A stretch of DNA of 55,456 nucleotides from a virus. Where the stretch lies: IMG/VR virus record IMGVR_UViG_3300025674_000051, positions 1 to 55,456 of that record. One strand, 5' to 3'. The first letter of the stretch is position 1, and each line of letters starts with the position of its first letter. The notes below the pieces were generated by a model, which saw nothing but the letters and a program-made list of their open reading frames with translations, did not search any database and was not told the DNA's origin. Shown here piece by piece: positions 16,001-23,800 of this stretch. The translations under genes and the position numbers were made by a program.

Positions 16001-16335
16001 CTAACTACATATGCTCTATTTGCAACACCTAAATAACTATATGCTGCTTGTAAACCATATTCGTTTTGTTCGCCCCCATTAATAGAGTTGTTATTAGCAT
16101 CTGTATAAAATAGTGGATCACCAAAAGTTTCTGCAAGCTCTCTTTGTGAACTCATCACATAAACTTTACCTGCATTGGCTTTTGTTGTACCAGGCGCTAT
16201 ACCCGTACCGCCTGGATTTGTTTTGTTTTCCTTTGTAGCTACAAAGATAAGCGGTGTTGTGCCTGGTTCAGCTGGAGTGTAAAAACTCTCGTCAATAACC
16301 GAAACCTGAACACCTGGTGATGTTAATCCTGCCAT
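13054..16335 (-). CDS. 18: gp18 tail sheath protein, enlarged
   Basis: A 1093-residue sheath subunit (T4 gp18 is 659). The conserved N-terminus GLTSPGVQVSVIDESFYTP and YLGVANRAYVVRADIDL and the conserved C-terminus (SALDRVNVARLVVYLRSQLK, LQSLRAIQDFLVVCD, KAVEFIYIPLRLKNTGEIAG) define the contractile core. Between residues about 125 and 690 lies a large insertion with at least five copies of a short Gly-Trp module (for example DGAYWFDTNDSNYGIFEWNG and DGDVWVSTADLENYPAVYRY). The insertion would project from the sheath surface. It has an AAGGAG Shine-Dalgarno and a GCTAAATA late box. Confidence 0.95.
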   Translation of the reverse strand: MAGLTSPGVQVSVIDESFYTPAEPGTTPLIFVATKENKTNPGGTGIAPGTTKANAGKVYVMSSQRELAETFGDPLFYTDANNNSINGGEQNEYGLQAAYSYLGVANRAYVVRADIDLNAITASSTPTAGKPLDGAYWFDTNDSNYGIFEWNGEAASTTGGQSFTNKEPIVITDTTKVVDYAGEDYTPKGSVGINGDYALVAVTTTNTLWYKNSSGTWVNVGSPDWVASHPFLKGTVNNPTVTSGKVITVDLGGDSTGDQVDITMSGTTLTTVVNDINASGISGLTAEAVSGFLHIFYTGAASGTVAIYGDDATLNALGLPADGTERAVPQLAIAKHTSVPEWKSSDTTPRPTGSVWFKTSTPNNGANILVKTYNATSDEWSEVDAPIYNTNADAIYGLDSTGGGLNIAVGTVYTMPNTSEATDKLANFKLYRRANAGATTVTSSVVGTGKFGAATYTFTLQETRVNSAAFTNATVSWTATGNASDAEAMASAINATGLTNVRASVSSDNRVVVSHNTGGDIRITDTDGSFGTIFTPYVATNTASTKNLYYKPGTDSSSTPLEYMASNWDVLSYTAKDGEPTTTPAQGALWYSSVVDEVDIMVHNGTTWVGLKNEYTDADPAGPIVSASEPTEQSDKSGLVDGDVWVSTADLENYPAVYRYNGTSSKWVLLDKTDQTTENGVLFADARYNTAGANSEDAGDIADLLSSNYLDPDAPDPALYPKGMLLWNTRRSGFNVKRYERNYIDVDDTNARASDESMAGYFANRWVTESANNLDGSGSFGRNAQRKVVVQGLQAAVNNNDDIRDDERNVFNLIATPGYPELIGEMITLNTDRGLTAFVVGDSPMRLKSDTTSLSEWATNKNLSAEDDKNGLVTSDEYLGVYYPSGFTSDNAGNNIVVPASHIALRTIALNDQVAYPWFAPAGTRRGGVTNATATGYINNEGEFVSIALNEGQRNILYENNVNPITFLNGAGLVVYGQKTRARNASALDRVNVARLVVYLRSQLKKLAKPYIFEPNDKFTRDEIKAATESLMLELQSLRAIQDFLVVCDTTNNTPARIDRNELYVDIAIEPTKAVEFIYIPLRLKNTGEIAGL

Positions 16336-16366
16336 ATTTTTCTCCTTAGGATTATAATTATATTAA

Positions 16367-16374
16367 TATTTAGC
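16367..16374 (-). promoter_or_regulatory. Late promoter box GCTAAATA before gp18
   Basis: GCTAAATATTAAT lies 32-39 bases before the ATG, with the Shine-Dalgarno TAAGGAG between. The C-T-A-A-A-T-A form also occurs at 17736-17742. Confidence 0.65.
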
Positions 16375-16384
16375 AGGTATTGAT

Positions 16385-16401
16385 AAAAACCACCGGTTTT
16401 T
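16385..16401 (-). terminator. Terminator-type hairpin after the dNMP kinase gene
   Basis: A 7-bp stem AAAAACC/GGTTTTT with a 3-base loop lies six bases after the kinase stop. The 3' arm supplies the T run. It would separate the early kinase transcript from the late gp18 transcript. Confidence 0.6.
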
Positions 16402-16406
16402 AGCGG

Positions 16407-16916
16407 TTATATACGTCTATTATGTAGAAAAAATATTAAATCATTTGTCCAAAATTCTAAGTCTGCTAATGTTCCATTATTATCTATATAATAATCAGCC
16501 ATCCAAGGTTCTATACTCATAGAGTCTTTTGATTCAGGCGGCAAATAATCACTACGATCTACCCAAATAGCATAGTCAAATACACCTGTATTTTTCATTG
16601 CAAAAAATTCACGTTTATTTCGCAAGCCGCAATAGATATCGTGTGCTTTGAAAATTTCTCTACCTAGTTTTGCAGCATCAGGATAGTTATAATCACAAAT
16701 AGCATTATACCATTCTGCTCTATGATTGTGCCTGTCGTTATAACATTCTTCTTCTGAAGTGTAGTTATATTTCTTTTTCAACATATCATAGATAAAAAGT
16801 TTAGAGCAAAATGCACTACTACTTTCAAAACTATATCCGTGTTTATCTCTTAATATTTCGCAGAGGGTATCTTTACCGTGTCTGCCATGTCCAACAACTA
16901 ATAACTTTTTTCGCAT
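16407..16916 (-). CDS. Deoxynucleoside monophosphate kinase-like P-loop protein
   Basis: A 169-residue protein with P-loop GHGRHGKDT at residues 9-17, the form found in phage dNMP kinases (T4 gene 1, T5 dnk). Further features are the helix KLGREIFKAHDIYCGLRNKR (a likely substrate or lid segment) and FDYAIWVDRSDYLPPES, a Walker B-like strand with an acidic partner. Such enzymes convert dNMPs from degraded host DNA to dNDPs. It is placed between neck and sheath genes but has its own sigma-70-type promoter, so it should be expressed early. A terminator hairpin follows. No Shine-Dalgarno precedes the ATG, and the predicted transcription start falls at the start codon. Confidence 0.75.
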   Translation of the reverse strand: MRKKLLVVGHGRHGKDTLCEILRDKHGYSFESSSAFCSKLFIYDMLKKKYNYTSEEECYNDRHNHRAEWYNAICDYNYPDAAKLGREIFKAHDIYCGLRNKREFFAMKNTGVFDYAIWVDRSDYLPPESKDSMSIEPWMADYYIDNNGTLADLEFWTNDLIFFLHNRRI

Positions 16917-16921
16917 AAGTT

Positions 16922-16950
16922 ATATTACATTGATTGCATATATTTGTCAA
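16922..16950 (-). promoter_or_regulatory. Early sigma-70-type promoter of the dNMP kinase gene
   Basis: TTGACA (16950-16945), 17-base spacer, TAATAT (16927-16922). The -35 box overlaps the TGA stop of the upstream gp13 gene. The start ATG (16916) is five bases beyond the -10 box. Confidence 0.8.
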
Positions 16951-17711
16951 CCTATTGTAAATGCATATCCTGTGCCACCTGGAACTGCTAGTGCAACTTC
17001 TGCTTCTAGTTTTTCCATTTCAGACTGGGCTTCTGCTTTAAGACTCGCTCCATTAAGGCTAGTACCGCCTTGAGGACCTGCGATAGTAGCGAACTTTTCA
17101 CGTGCCTCTCCTAACATATATTTGCAGGCAGCAAGAGTGTAATCTTTTATCCACTGCTTTGCAATGTAATCTTTTAACAATTCACTGTCGGGTCTGTAGT
17201 TATAGCATTCTAATAGCACTTCTTCACCACCACGTGGACGTTGTAAAATAGTAAGTTTTTTTGTAGTTGAGTTCCATGTAAATTCTATAAAACTACCAAA
17301 CATTCTACCAACTAGTTCTTGCTGTTGGGCAAAAAGTTCATATGTAGCAAGACCTCCCATGCCTGAACCTGCTAGTAGATATGTATTTGTATAAGCTAAG
17401 TTAAATGGTTCATATAATGTGCCTCCGTCACCGCCGCCACTACGTGAACCAACGCTTCTACGAAATATCTGATTTACTTCTACAACTTCGTTTGGTAATG
17501 TGTATTCATTGGTATCTTCAACTAGTATTAAGCTAACATAACTTTCTTCAACACTATGATCACTACGCATTCTAAATCTAGTTAATGCTTTAGTTAATCC
17601 AGTTTCATAATGTATTGGATCAAGTTCGACATCAACCATGCCTCCGCCTAAAAATGCGTGTACATAATCAAATACTTCTTGTTTTTGGGTAACTAAGTTA
17701 TTATCTGCCAT
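16947..17711 (-). CDS. 13: Neck protein, gp13-like
   Basis: A 254-residue protein. The architecture matches phage neck gp13: an N-terminal helix pair (KQEVFDYVHAFLGGGMVDVE, ETGLTKALTRFRMRSDHS), a strand with TNEYTLPNEVVEVNQIFRRS, then FIEFTWNSTTKKLTILQRPR and a C-terminal helix bundle (DYIAKQWIKDYTLAACKYML, AEAQSEMEKLEAEV). gp13 helps form the neck that caps the filled head for tail attachment. It starts at ATG 17711 with a GGAG Shine-Dalgarno and a CATAAATA late box. gp14 and gp15 lie immediately on its other side, transcribed in the opposite direction. Assignment to gp13 is by pattern and neighbourhood. Confidence 0.7.
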   Translation of the reverse strand: MADNNLVTQKQEVFDYVHAFLGGGMVDVELDPIHYETGLTKALTRFRMRSDHSVEESYVSLILVEDTNEYTLPNEVVEVNQIFRRSVGSRSGGGDGGTLYEPFNLAYTNTYLLAGSGMGGLATYELFAQQQELVGRMFGSFIEFTWNSTTKKLTILQRPRGGEEVLLECYNYRPDSELLKDYIAKQWIKDYTLAACKYMLGEAREKFATIAGPQGGTSLNGASLKAEAQSEMEKLEAEVALAVPGGTGYAFTIG

Positions 17712-17727
17712 TTTTTATCTCCATTTG

Positions 17728-17735
17728 TATTTATG
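17728..17735 (-). promoter_or_regulatory. Late promoter box CATAAATA (leftward, gp13)
   Basis: CATAAATACAAATGGAG lies 17-24 bases before the gp13 ATG. It directly abuts the rightward box at 17736-17742. Confidence 0.7.
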
Positions 17736-17742
17736 CTAAATA
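17736..17742 (+). promoter_or_regulatory. Late promoter box CTAAATA (rightward, gp14)
   Basis: CTAAATA-TACAT-ATG. Exactly five bases separate the box from ATG 17748, so position +1 by T4 spacing is the A of the start codon. Confidence 0.65.
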
Positions 17743-17747
17743 TACAT

Positions 17748-18902
17748 ATGCCAAGACTTAGTTTATATAGACCAAACAAAACAGCCGATTACGAGTTTTT
17801 AGATAAGGTTATCTATGAACAGTTTAGTGTTGGCGGAACAGATCTTTTTGTACACAAATACCTCGGTACAGAAAATCCTAGTGAGGATGATGCCACAGCT
17901 GATCAACCTCGATATGATAATATCAAAGAAACAAATATTCAAGACATGTTGTTTTTAGAAAATCGTGATAGAAAATACGATAAAGATATTTACACAATGA
18001 GAGGTATCTATAATGTATCAGATACTGATTTTAATCTTAGTCAGTTTGGATTATTTTTAAGTAATGATACATTGTTTATAACTATACATCAAAATGCAAG
18101 TGTAAAAACACTAGGTAGAAAAATAATGAGCGGCGATGTTATTGAGTTGCCACACTTAGCAGACGAATATGCACTTAATGATTTCAGTGTAGCATTGAAA
18201 AGATTTTATGTTGTTGAAGATGTAAACAGAGCAGCAGAAGGCTTTAGCCAAACTTGGTATCCTCATTTGTATAGATTAAAATGCAAACAAATGGTAGACA
18301 GTCAAGAGTTTAAAGATATTTTAGATTTACCAGCTGGAGATGAAGAGGGTAACACTTTAAAAGATTTGTTAAGCACCTTTGAAACTGAAATGCAAATCAA
18401 TAATGCAGTTGTTGCTCAAGCCGAGGCTGACGCTCCAAATAGTGGAGCAAATACAAAACATTTATACACATTACAAGTTGACGACCAAGGGCGTCCAGAG
18501 CTACAAACAGTAGATGTAACAGACTTAGATGCATCAACTACTATGGAAGCAGATAGAATAAACAAAGCACCAGAAAGAACTGGATATACAGGTTACTTGC
18601 TAGGTGACGGTATACCTCCTAACGGAGAAGCATTTGGTAGTGGCATATCTTTTCCAACAGATACTCACATTGGAGACTATTTTTTAAGAACAGACTTTTT
18701 GCCAAATAGATTATTTAGATACGATGGAAGTAGATGGGTTAAAATGGAAGATGCAGTTAGACATACATTGTCAAATTCAGATACAAGAAATACACAAAGA
18801 ACTGGTTTTGTTAACAATACAAAAGAAAGCAATATTGCAGGCGATGTTGTAAAAGAAAGACAATCACTAAGTAAAGCTCTAAAACCAAAGGCAGATAACT
18901 AA
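17748..18902 (+). CDS. 14: Neck protein, gp14-like
   Basis: The protein starts MPRLSLYRPNKTADYEFLDK (384 residues from ATG 17748; an upstream in-frame ATG at 17733 lies inside the promoter). Residues 60-180 match marine gp14: DMLFLENRDRKYDKDIYTMR, FNLSQFGLFLSNDTLFI, GDVIELPHLADEYALNDFSV, and FSQTWYPHLYRLKCKQ. T4 gp14 is 256 residues; this one has about 130 extra residues, including an acidic helical stretch and a Gly-Trp module (THIGDYFLRTDFLPNRLFRY, then DGSRWVKM). With gp13 it builds the neck. Its stop overlaps the gp15 start (TAATG), so the two are coupled. It is one of only three genes on the plus strand. Confidence 0.8.
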   Translation: MPRLSLYRPNKTADYEFLDKVIYEQFSVGGTDLFVHKYLGTENPSEDDATADQPRYDNIKETNIQDMLFLENRDRKYDKDIYTMRGIYNVSDTDFNLSQFGLFLSNDTLFITIHQNASVKTLGRKIMSGDVIELPHLADEYALNDFSVALKRFYVVEDVNRAAEGFSQTWYPHLYRLKCKQMVDSQEFKDILDLPAGDEEGNTLKDLLSTFETEMQINNAVVAQAEADAPNSGANTKHLYTLQVDDQGRPELQTVDVTDLDASTTMEADRINKAPERTGYTGYLLGDGIPPNGEAFGSGISFPTDTHIGDYFLRTDFLPNRLFRYDGSRWVKMEDAVRHTLSNSDTRNTQRTGFVNNTKESNIAGDVVKERQSLSKALKPKADN

Positions 18903-20389
18903 TGCAACATTTTTATGATGGACAAATAAGACGTTACATAACACAAATTGTAAGATTAATGAGTGGGTTTACATATAAAACAAATGATGGTACTATTTCT
19001 TCTATACCTGTAATGTACGGAGACTTAACTAGACAAGTTGCAAATATTATTAGAGACAACAGTGAAAACAAAATGCCAAGTGTGCCACGTATTTCTGTTT
19101 ATGTTACAAGTTTAGAGATGGACAGGACACGTTCTAGTGACGCTACTTTTGTAAGTAAGATGAACATTAGAGAACGTGCATACGACAGCAGTAATAACGA
19201 ATATTTAAATACTCAAGGCAAAAACTATACTATAGAACGTGCGATGCCAAGTCCGTATACATTAGGAGTTTCTTGTGATATTTGGTCCAGTAATACTGAT
19301 CAAAAACTACAGATATTAGAGCAAATATTAATGTTGTTTAATCCTAGTTTAGAAATACAAACAACCGATAACTACATCGACTGGACAAGTCTCAGTGTAG
19401 TAAACTTGGATAGAGTAAGTTTTTCAAATAGAACAATACCTGTTGGCATTGATAGTGAAATAGATGTTGCTACACTAGAATTTAGCACTCCGATATTTAT
19501 TAGCCTACCTGTTAAAGTTAAAAAGCTAGGTGTTGTGACAAATATTATTGCTAATATTTTTAATGAAGCTACAGGAAGTATTGACTTAGGACAAAGCATG
19601 CCTGAACTAAACGCTTATAGCGAAACTCCTCATCCAATAGAAAAGGTTACCGACAAAGATCTAAATACTACTACAAGGATAGACGATGTGACAAACAACA
19701 GAGTAACAACATCTACAACATTTAGAGATTATGGAGTTTATGTACTAGGGAATACAGTACAACTTATTGATGGTAGAGATGTTGGAGTAGTAAACTGGAG
19801 AGAAATTATCGAGTCTTATCCAGGCCAATATGTAGCTGATGTTTCTCGAATAACTTTAAGGAAAAATAATACTGATAGTTTAATTGTAGGAACATTTACA
19901 TTAAATGCTTTAGATGAAACAAAAATAACAGTAAACTGGGACACAGACACTTTACCTACAGGCGATATTATTGCAGGTCCTGCAAGAGATACAAATAGTT
20001 TAACAAGTATTGATAAAATAGTAGATCCTTCAAACTACAATCCGTCTAACGACAAAGTAAGTGGCTTTAGAGTTTTAATATTAGGAGATATTAATCCTAG
20101 TGAAAATGTAGGACAGGATGTAGGAGAAACGCCTTACAACTTTGTATATGACGGTCCTGATGCATGGAAAAACAACGACGGTAACGATTTTGTAGCAAGT
20201 GAAAATGATATTATTGAATGGGATGGTGCAAAATGGAATATTATATTTGATGCAAGCGAAACCAGTGCAGTAACTAACACACAAAATCTTACAACGAATA
20301 TAATATATTCATGGACTGGTATAGAGTGGATACAAGCCTACGAAGGCGAATATTCACATGGGAACTGGAATGTTCAGTTAGGCGGATAA
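18902..20389 (+). CDS. 15: gp15 tail terminator/sheath stabiliser-like protein, C-terminally extended
   Basis: A 495-residue protein. The first 240 residues match the T4 gp15 plan (272 aa): FYDGQIRRYITQIVRLMSGF, SSIPVMYGDLTRQVANII, then VPRISVYVTSLEMDR, TIERAMPSPYTLGVSCDIW and QKLQILEQILMLFNPSLEI. gp15 caps the completed tail and joins it to the neck. The additional 250 residues are beta-rich and end in two Gly-Trp units (NDIIEWDGAKWNIIF, YSWTGIEWIQAYEGEYSHG) like those in gp14 and gp18. It is cotranscribed with gp14 by a one-base stop/start overlap. Confidence 0.8.
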   Translation: MQHFYDGQIRRYITQIVRLMSGFTYKTNDGTISSIPVMYGDLTRQVANIIRDNSENKMPSVPRISVYVTSLEMDRTRSSDATFVSKMNIRERAYDSSNNEYLNTQGKNYTIERAMPSPYTLGVSCDIWSSNTDQKLQILEQILMLFNPSLEIQTTDNYIDWTSLSVVNLDRVSFSNRTIPVGIDSEIDVATLEFSTPIFISLPVKVKKLGVVTNIIANIFNEATGSIDLGQSMPELNAYSETPHPIEKVTDKDLNTTTRIDDVTNNRVTTSTTFRDYGVYVLGNTVQLIDGRDVGVVNWREIIESYPGQYVADVSRITLRKNNTDSLIVGTFTLNALDETKITVNWDTDTLPTGDIIAGPARDTNSLTSIDKIVDPSNYNPSNDKVSGFRVLILGDINPSENVGQDVGETPYNFVYDGPDAWKNNDGNDFVASENDIIEWDGAKWNIIFDASETSAVTNTQNLTTNIIYSWTGIEWIQAYEGEYSHGNWNVQLGG

Positions 20390-20397
20390 CTATTTGT

Positions 20398-20832
20398 ATG
20401 AAAAAGATAGTTTGCAGCGGTACATTATTTTATACTTTAAATACAAATAGGTTTTTATTTTTACACAGAACTAGTAGTAAGCACCACAATGTTTGGGGAT
20501 TAGTTGGAGGCACCAACGAAAAAGAAGAAACTCCTTGGACGGGATTGCTTAGAGAAATCGAAGAAGAAATAGGGTTTGTACCAGATATTAAAAAAACTAT
20601 TCCTCTTGAAACTTTTATTAGTAAAGATGAACATTTTCATTTTCATACATACTTGTGTGTAGTAAATGAAGAGTTTATTCCAAATTTAAATAAAGAACAT
20701 GATGGATATTCTTGGGTAAGTTTTGGTAAATGGCCAAAGCCATTACATCAAGGATTAAGTAATACACTAAAAAATAAAACAAATCAAAATAAACTTTTAA
20801 CTGTTTTTGAAGTTATCAAACTGTTGTCTTAA
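20398..20832 (+). CDS. Nudix hydrolase
   Basis: A 144-residue protein from ATG 20398. A complete Nudix box (G-x5-E-x7-REUxEExGU) spans residues 38-60 with the sequence GTNEKEETPWTGLLREIEEE and then IGF. Nudix enzymes hydrolyse nucleoside diphosphates linked to another moiety, such as oxidised nucleotides, NDP-sugars or capped RNA. It follows gp15 by eight bases without a clear promoter. Its last 36 bases overlap, in antisense, the 3' end of the glycosyltransferase repeat gene. Being next to a glycosyltransferase block makes an NDP-sugar substrate conceivable, but phage Nudix proteins are varied and the substrate cannot be read. Confidence 0.88.
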   Translation: MKKIVCSGTLFYTLNTNRFLFLHRTSSKHHNVWGLVGGTNEKEETPWTGLLREIEEEIGFVPDIKKTIPLETFISKDEHFHFHTYLCVVNEEFIPNLNKEHDGYSWVSFGKWPKPLHQGLSNTLKNKTNQNKLLTVFEVIKLLS

Positions 20833-23800
20833 CCAATTAAAGTCGTTGATTTTACGCAGTTCTTCTAGATTGCCTCTATTTGCTTCGCCGTATTCTTTAC
20901 CAGCTTTAGCGCCAGCAACACAGATTTTGCCAAACGGTTTATCTTTACCTCTTGTACACCAAGCATTTAATCTAAACTCAGTTTCTTCGTCAAGTTGTCC
21001 ATCAATAGCTCTTGCACTCAGTTTTACACATTCACGGAAAGCACTACGCCATGTGCTAAACTCATCTGTATTAAACTTGGTAATATTAGATACCCTATTA
21101 ACAGTTTTAAATAACGGACTAATACTTGTAGTCATATCAGGCTTGCTTGTATCCATATTAAGTGTTAAATCTCTCGGTAATAGTTTTACAGCACCATAAC
21201 CGTATATTAATCCGTTGATTGGATTTTGCGACTTCCACACATGCACAGTTTTTCTACTATCAGGGTCATATGCTGGTACATAGTAATCAAAGTTAAAGTT
21301 GTCTACTATTTCTGCATCAGCATCTACAATCCAAATCATATCTGTAGTACATTGTTTTGCTGCTTCAATGTGAGCTGCGTGAATACCTTCAACACCATGT
21401 ATGCGTTTTGCTCTTGGAAAACGTTCTAACAAACTTGCATAGTTATTATCTGCTTGTTCTTCGTCTTTGCTGATAAACACAATATCATAAGATTTAGGTT
21501 TACTAGCGACAATTTCATATTGTTTTTTGTGTGTTAAAAAACGCATATTAATTTCACGTTCTGTAATAGGAACTTTTTTACTTACAAGACTGATACCGTC
21601 CCATGCATTACCATTTTTAAACACATGATTAGTTTCTCTCTCAAACCATTGATTATGTGTAAAATAAGTTTCAAAGTTAAAATCTTTAGAAACAACAACT
21701 TCAGGTGGCACCATCCAAAACATCTCTGTAGAAGATTCTTTAATAGCACGTTCATAATCACTGTAAGTGTTTATTACAAACTTGTCATATTTAACAGGAC
21801 CACTGGCAACAATGTTCCATTCTTTTCTTTTAGCAACTAGTCTGTGCTCAATCTCTTTTTGTGTTAAAGGTGAACGTTTTGTAAGCAGGAACAATCCATT
21901 ATGAAAATCTTCATTATTTACTCTATGTATAAATGTATGATTGATATTTCTATCATAGCTGTTATGATGACTAAAATACATAGATAAGTCAAAGTCATTG
22001 TTTATTTTTATATTAGGAGTGGTTGCCCAAAACATTTCAGTGCTTGAATCTTCAATAGCTTCAAGATAATCATCATATGTTTCAATGTTAAATATATCAT
22101 ATTGTTTAGGCTTACTCGCTACTGTTTCCCATTTTTTACTATTTGCATAAAATCTATTTTCTACTTCTTTTCTAGTAACAGGATTATTTTTACTAAACAA
22201 TACAATACCGTCATAATGTTCGCCGTTTAAAAATACATGATTTGTTTCTCTATCGTACTTGTTATCATGTGAAAAGTATGTGTCAAACTTAAAATCTAAA
22301 ATATCTATGTCGCTAGGAACACCCCAAAACATTTCAGTTTTACTAGTATCTAATGCAGTTAAATAATCATTATAATTATCAATGGTAAACTTGTTGTACA
22401 TTATGGGTTTACTTGCAACAGTATTCCATTCTTTACCTGCAAGCAAGTGTCTATGCTCAACTTCACGTTGTGTTAATGGTCTATGCTTGCTAAACAAAAA
22501 TAATCCATTGCGTAGTTTTTTATCACCAACTTTGTGAATAAAACTATGATTTTGTTTTCTATCATAATCATAATCGTGGCTGAAGTAAATGTTAAAGTCA
22601 AAATCGCTTGTATCTATGTTATTACTGCATCCCCAAAACATTTCAGTATTAGACGATTCTAATGCATTAACATAATCCATGTAAGTTTCAATATTGAACT
22701 TATCGTACACAACTTTTGTACTTGCTTCAATATCCCATTCTTTAGCGTTTACTATATGTCTATATAATATTTCTTTTTCAGTAACAGGTGTATGTTTACT
22801 GAGTAAAAACAAACCATTATACATTTTTTTGCCATCTACATTATGAATAAATGCATGATTTGTTTTACGATCGTATTCATTATTCCAATCAAATACTATA
22901 TCAAAATTAAAATTATCAGTACTAATGTTGTGTGTGTTGGCCCAAAATAACTCTGTTTTAGCATTATCTAAAGCGTCTAAATAGTCTTCATATGTATCAA
23001 TATTGAATATATCGTATTGTTTAGATTCACTTAAAATAATATCCCATTCTTTTCTTTTTACAATATGTTTATGTTCAACTTCTTTTTCTGTAACCGGAGA
23101 ACGTTTACTGTAAAGTATTACTCCATTATAACTTGTTTGATTACCTTTGTGTAAGAACTGATGGTTAGTGTTTCTGTCATACTCGTTGTCATGAGTAAAA
23201 TATATGTCTAAAGGAGCAAGTAGCTTTGTATAACTGGACAAACCCCAAAACATTTCTGTTTGACTTTTACTAAATGCTTCAACATAATCGTCATATGTGT
23301 CAATAATAAAACTGTCATATTGTTTTGCTTTTGTGCAAGGACTTTTCCATTGTTTCACATCTATGATATGTCTATATTCGATTTCTTTACTTGTAATAGG
23401 TTTGTTAATACTTAGAAGAAAAATACCATTATACTTGTCATCACAATGCAAAAAGGCATGATTCATATTTCGATCAAATACGTTGTCATGACTAAAATAC
23501 AAACTATAATCAAAGTTAGAATCATCAACGTTTCTAGACGTAGCCCAAAACATTTCTGTTGTTGAGTTATCTAATGCTTCAAGATAATCGTCATAACTTT
23601 CAACAATAAACTTATCATAAGTTTTTGGTTTACTTCCTACAATATCCCAATACTTACATTCAGCAATGTGTCTATATTGGATTTCTTTTTCTGTAACAGG
23701 TTTGTTTATACTCATTAAAAACAAACCATTATATAGTTTTTTTTCTTTTACCTCATGAATAAAAGCGTGATTAGTATTTCTATCATACTCGTTATCATGT

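Noticed and set aside
20311-20397. Extended Nudix reading frame starting inside gp15
   Set aside because: The upstream 29 codons are the out-of-frame end of gp15. The family-like start MKKIVCSGTLFY is at 20398.
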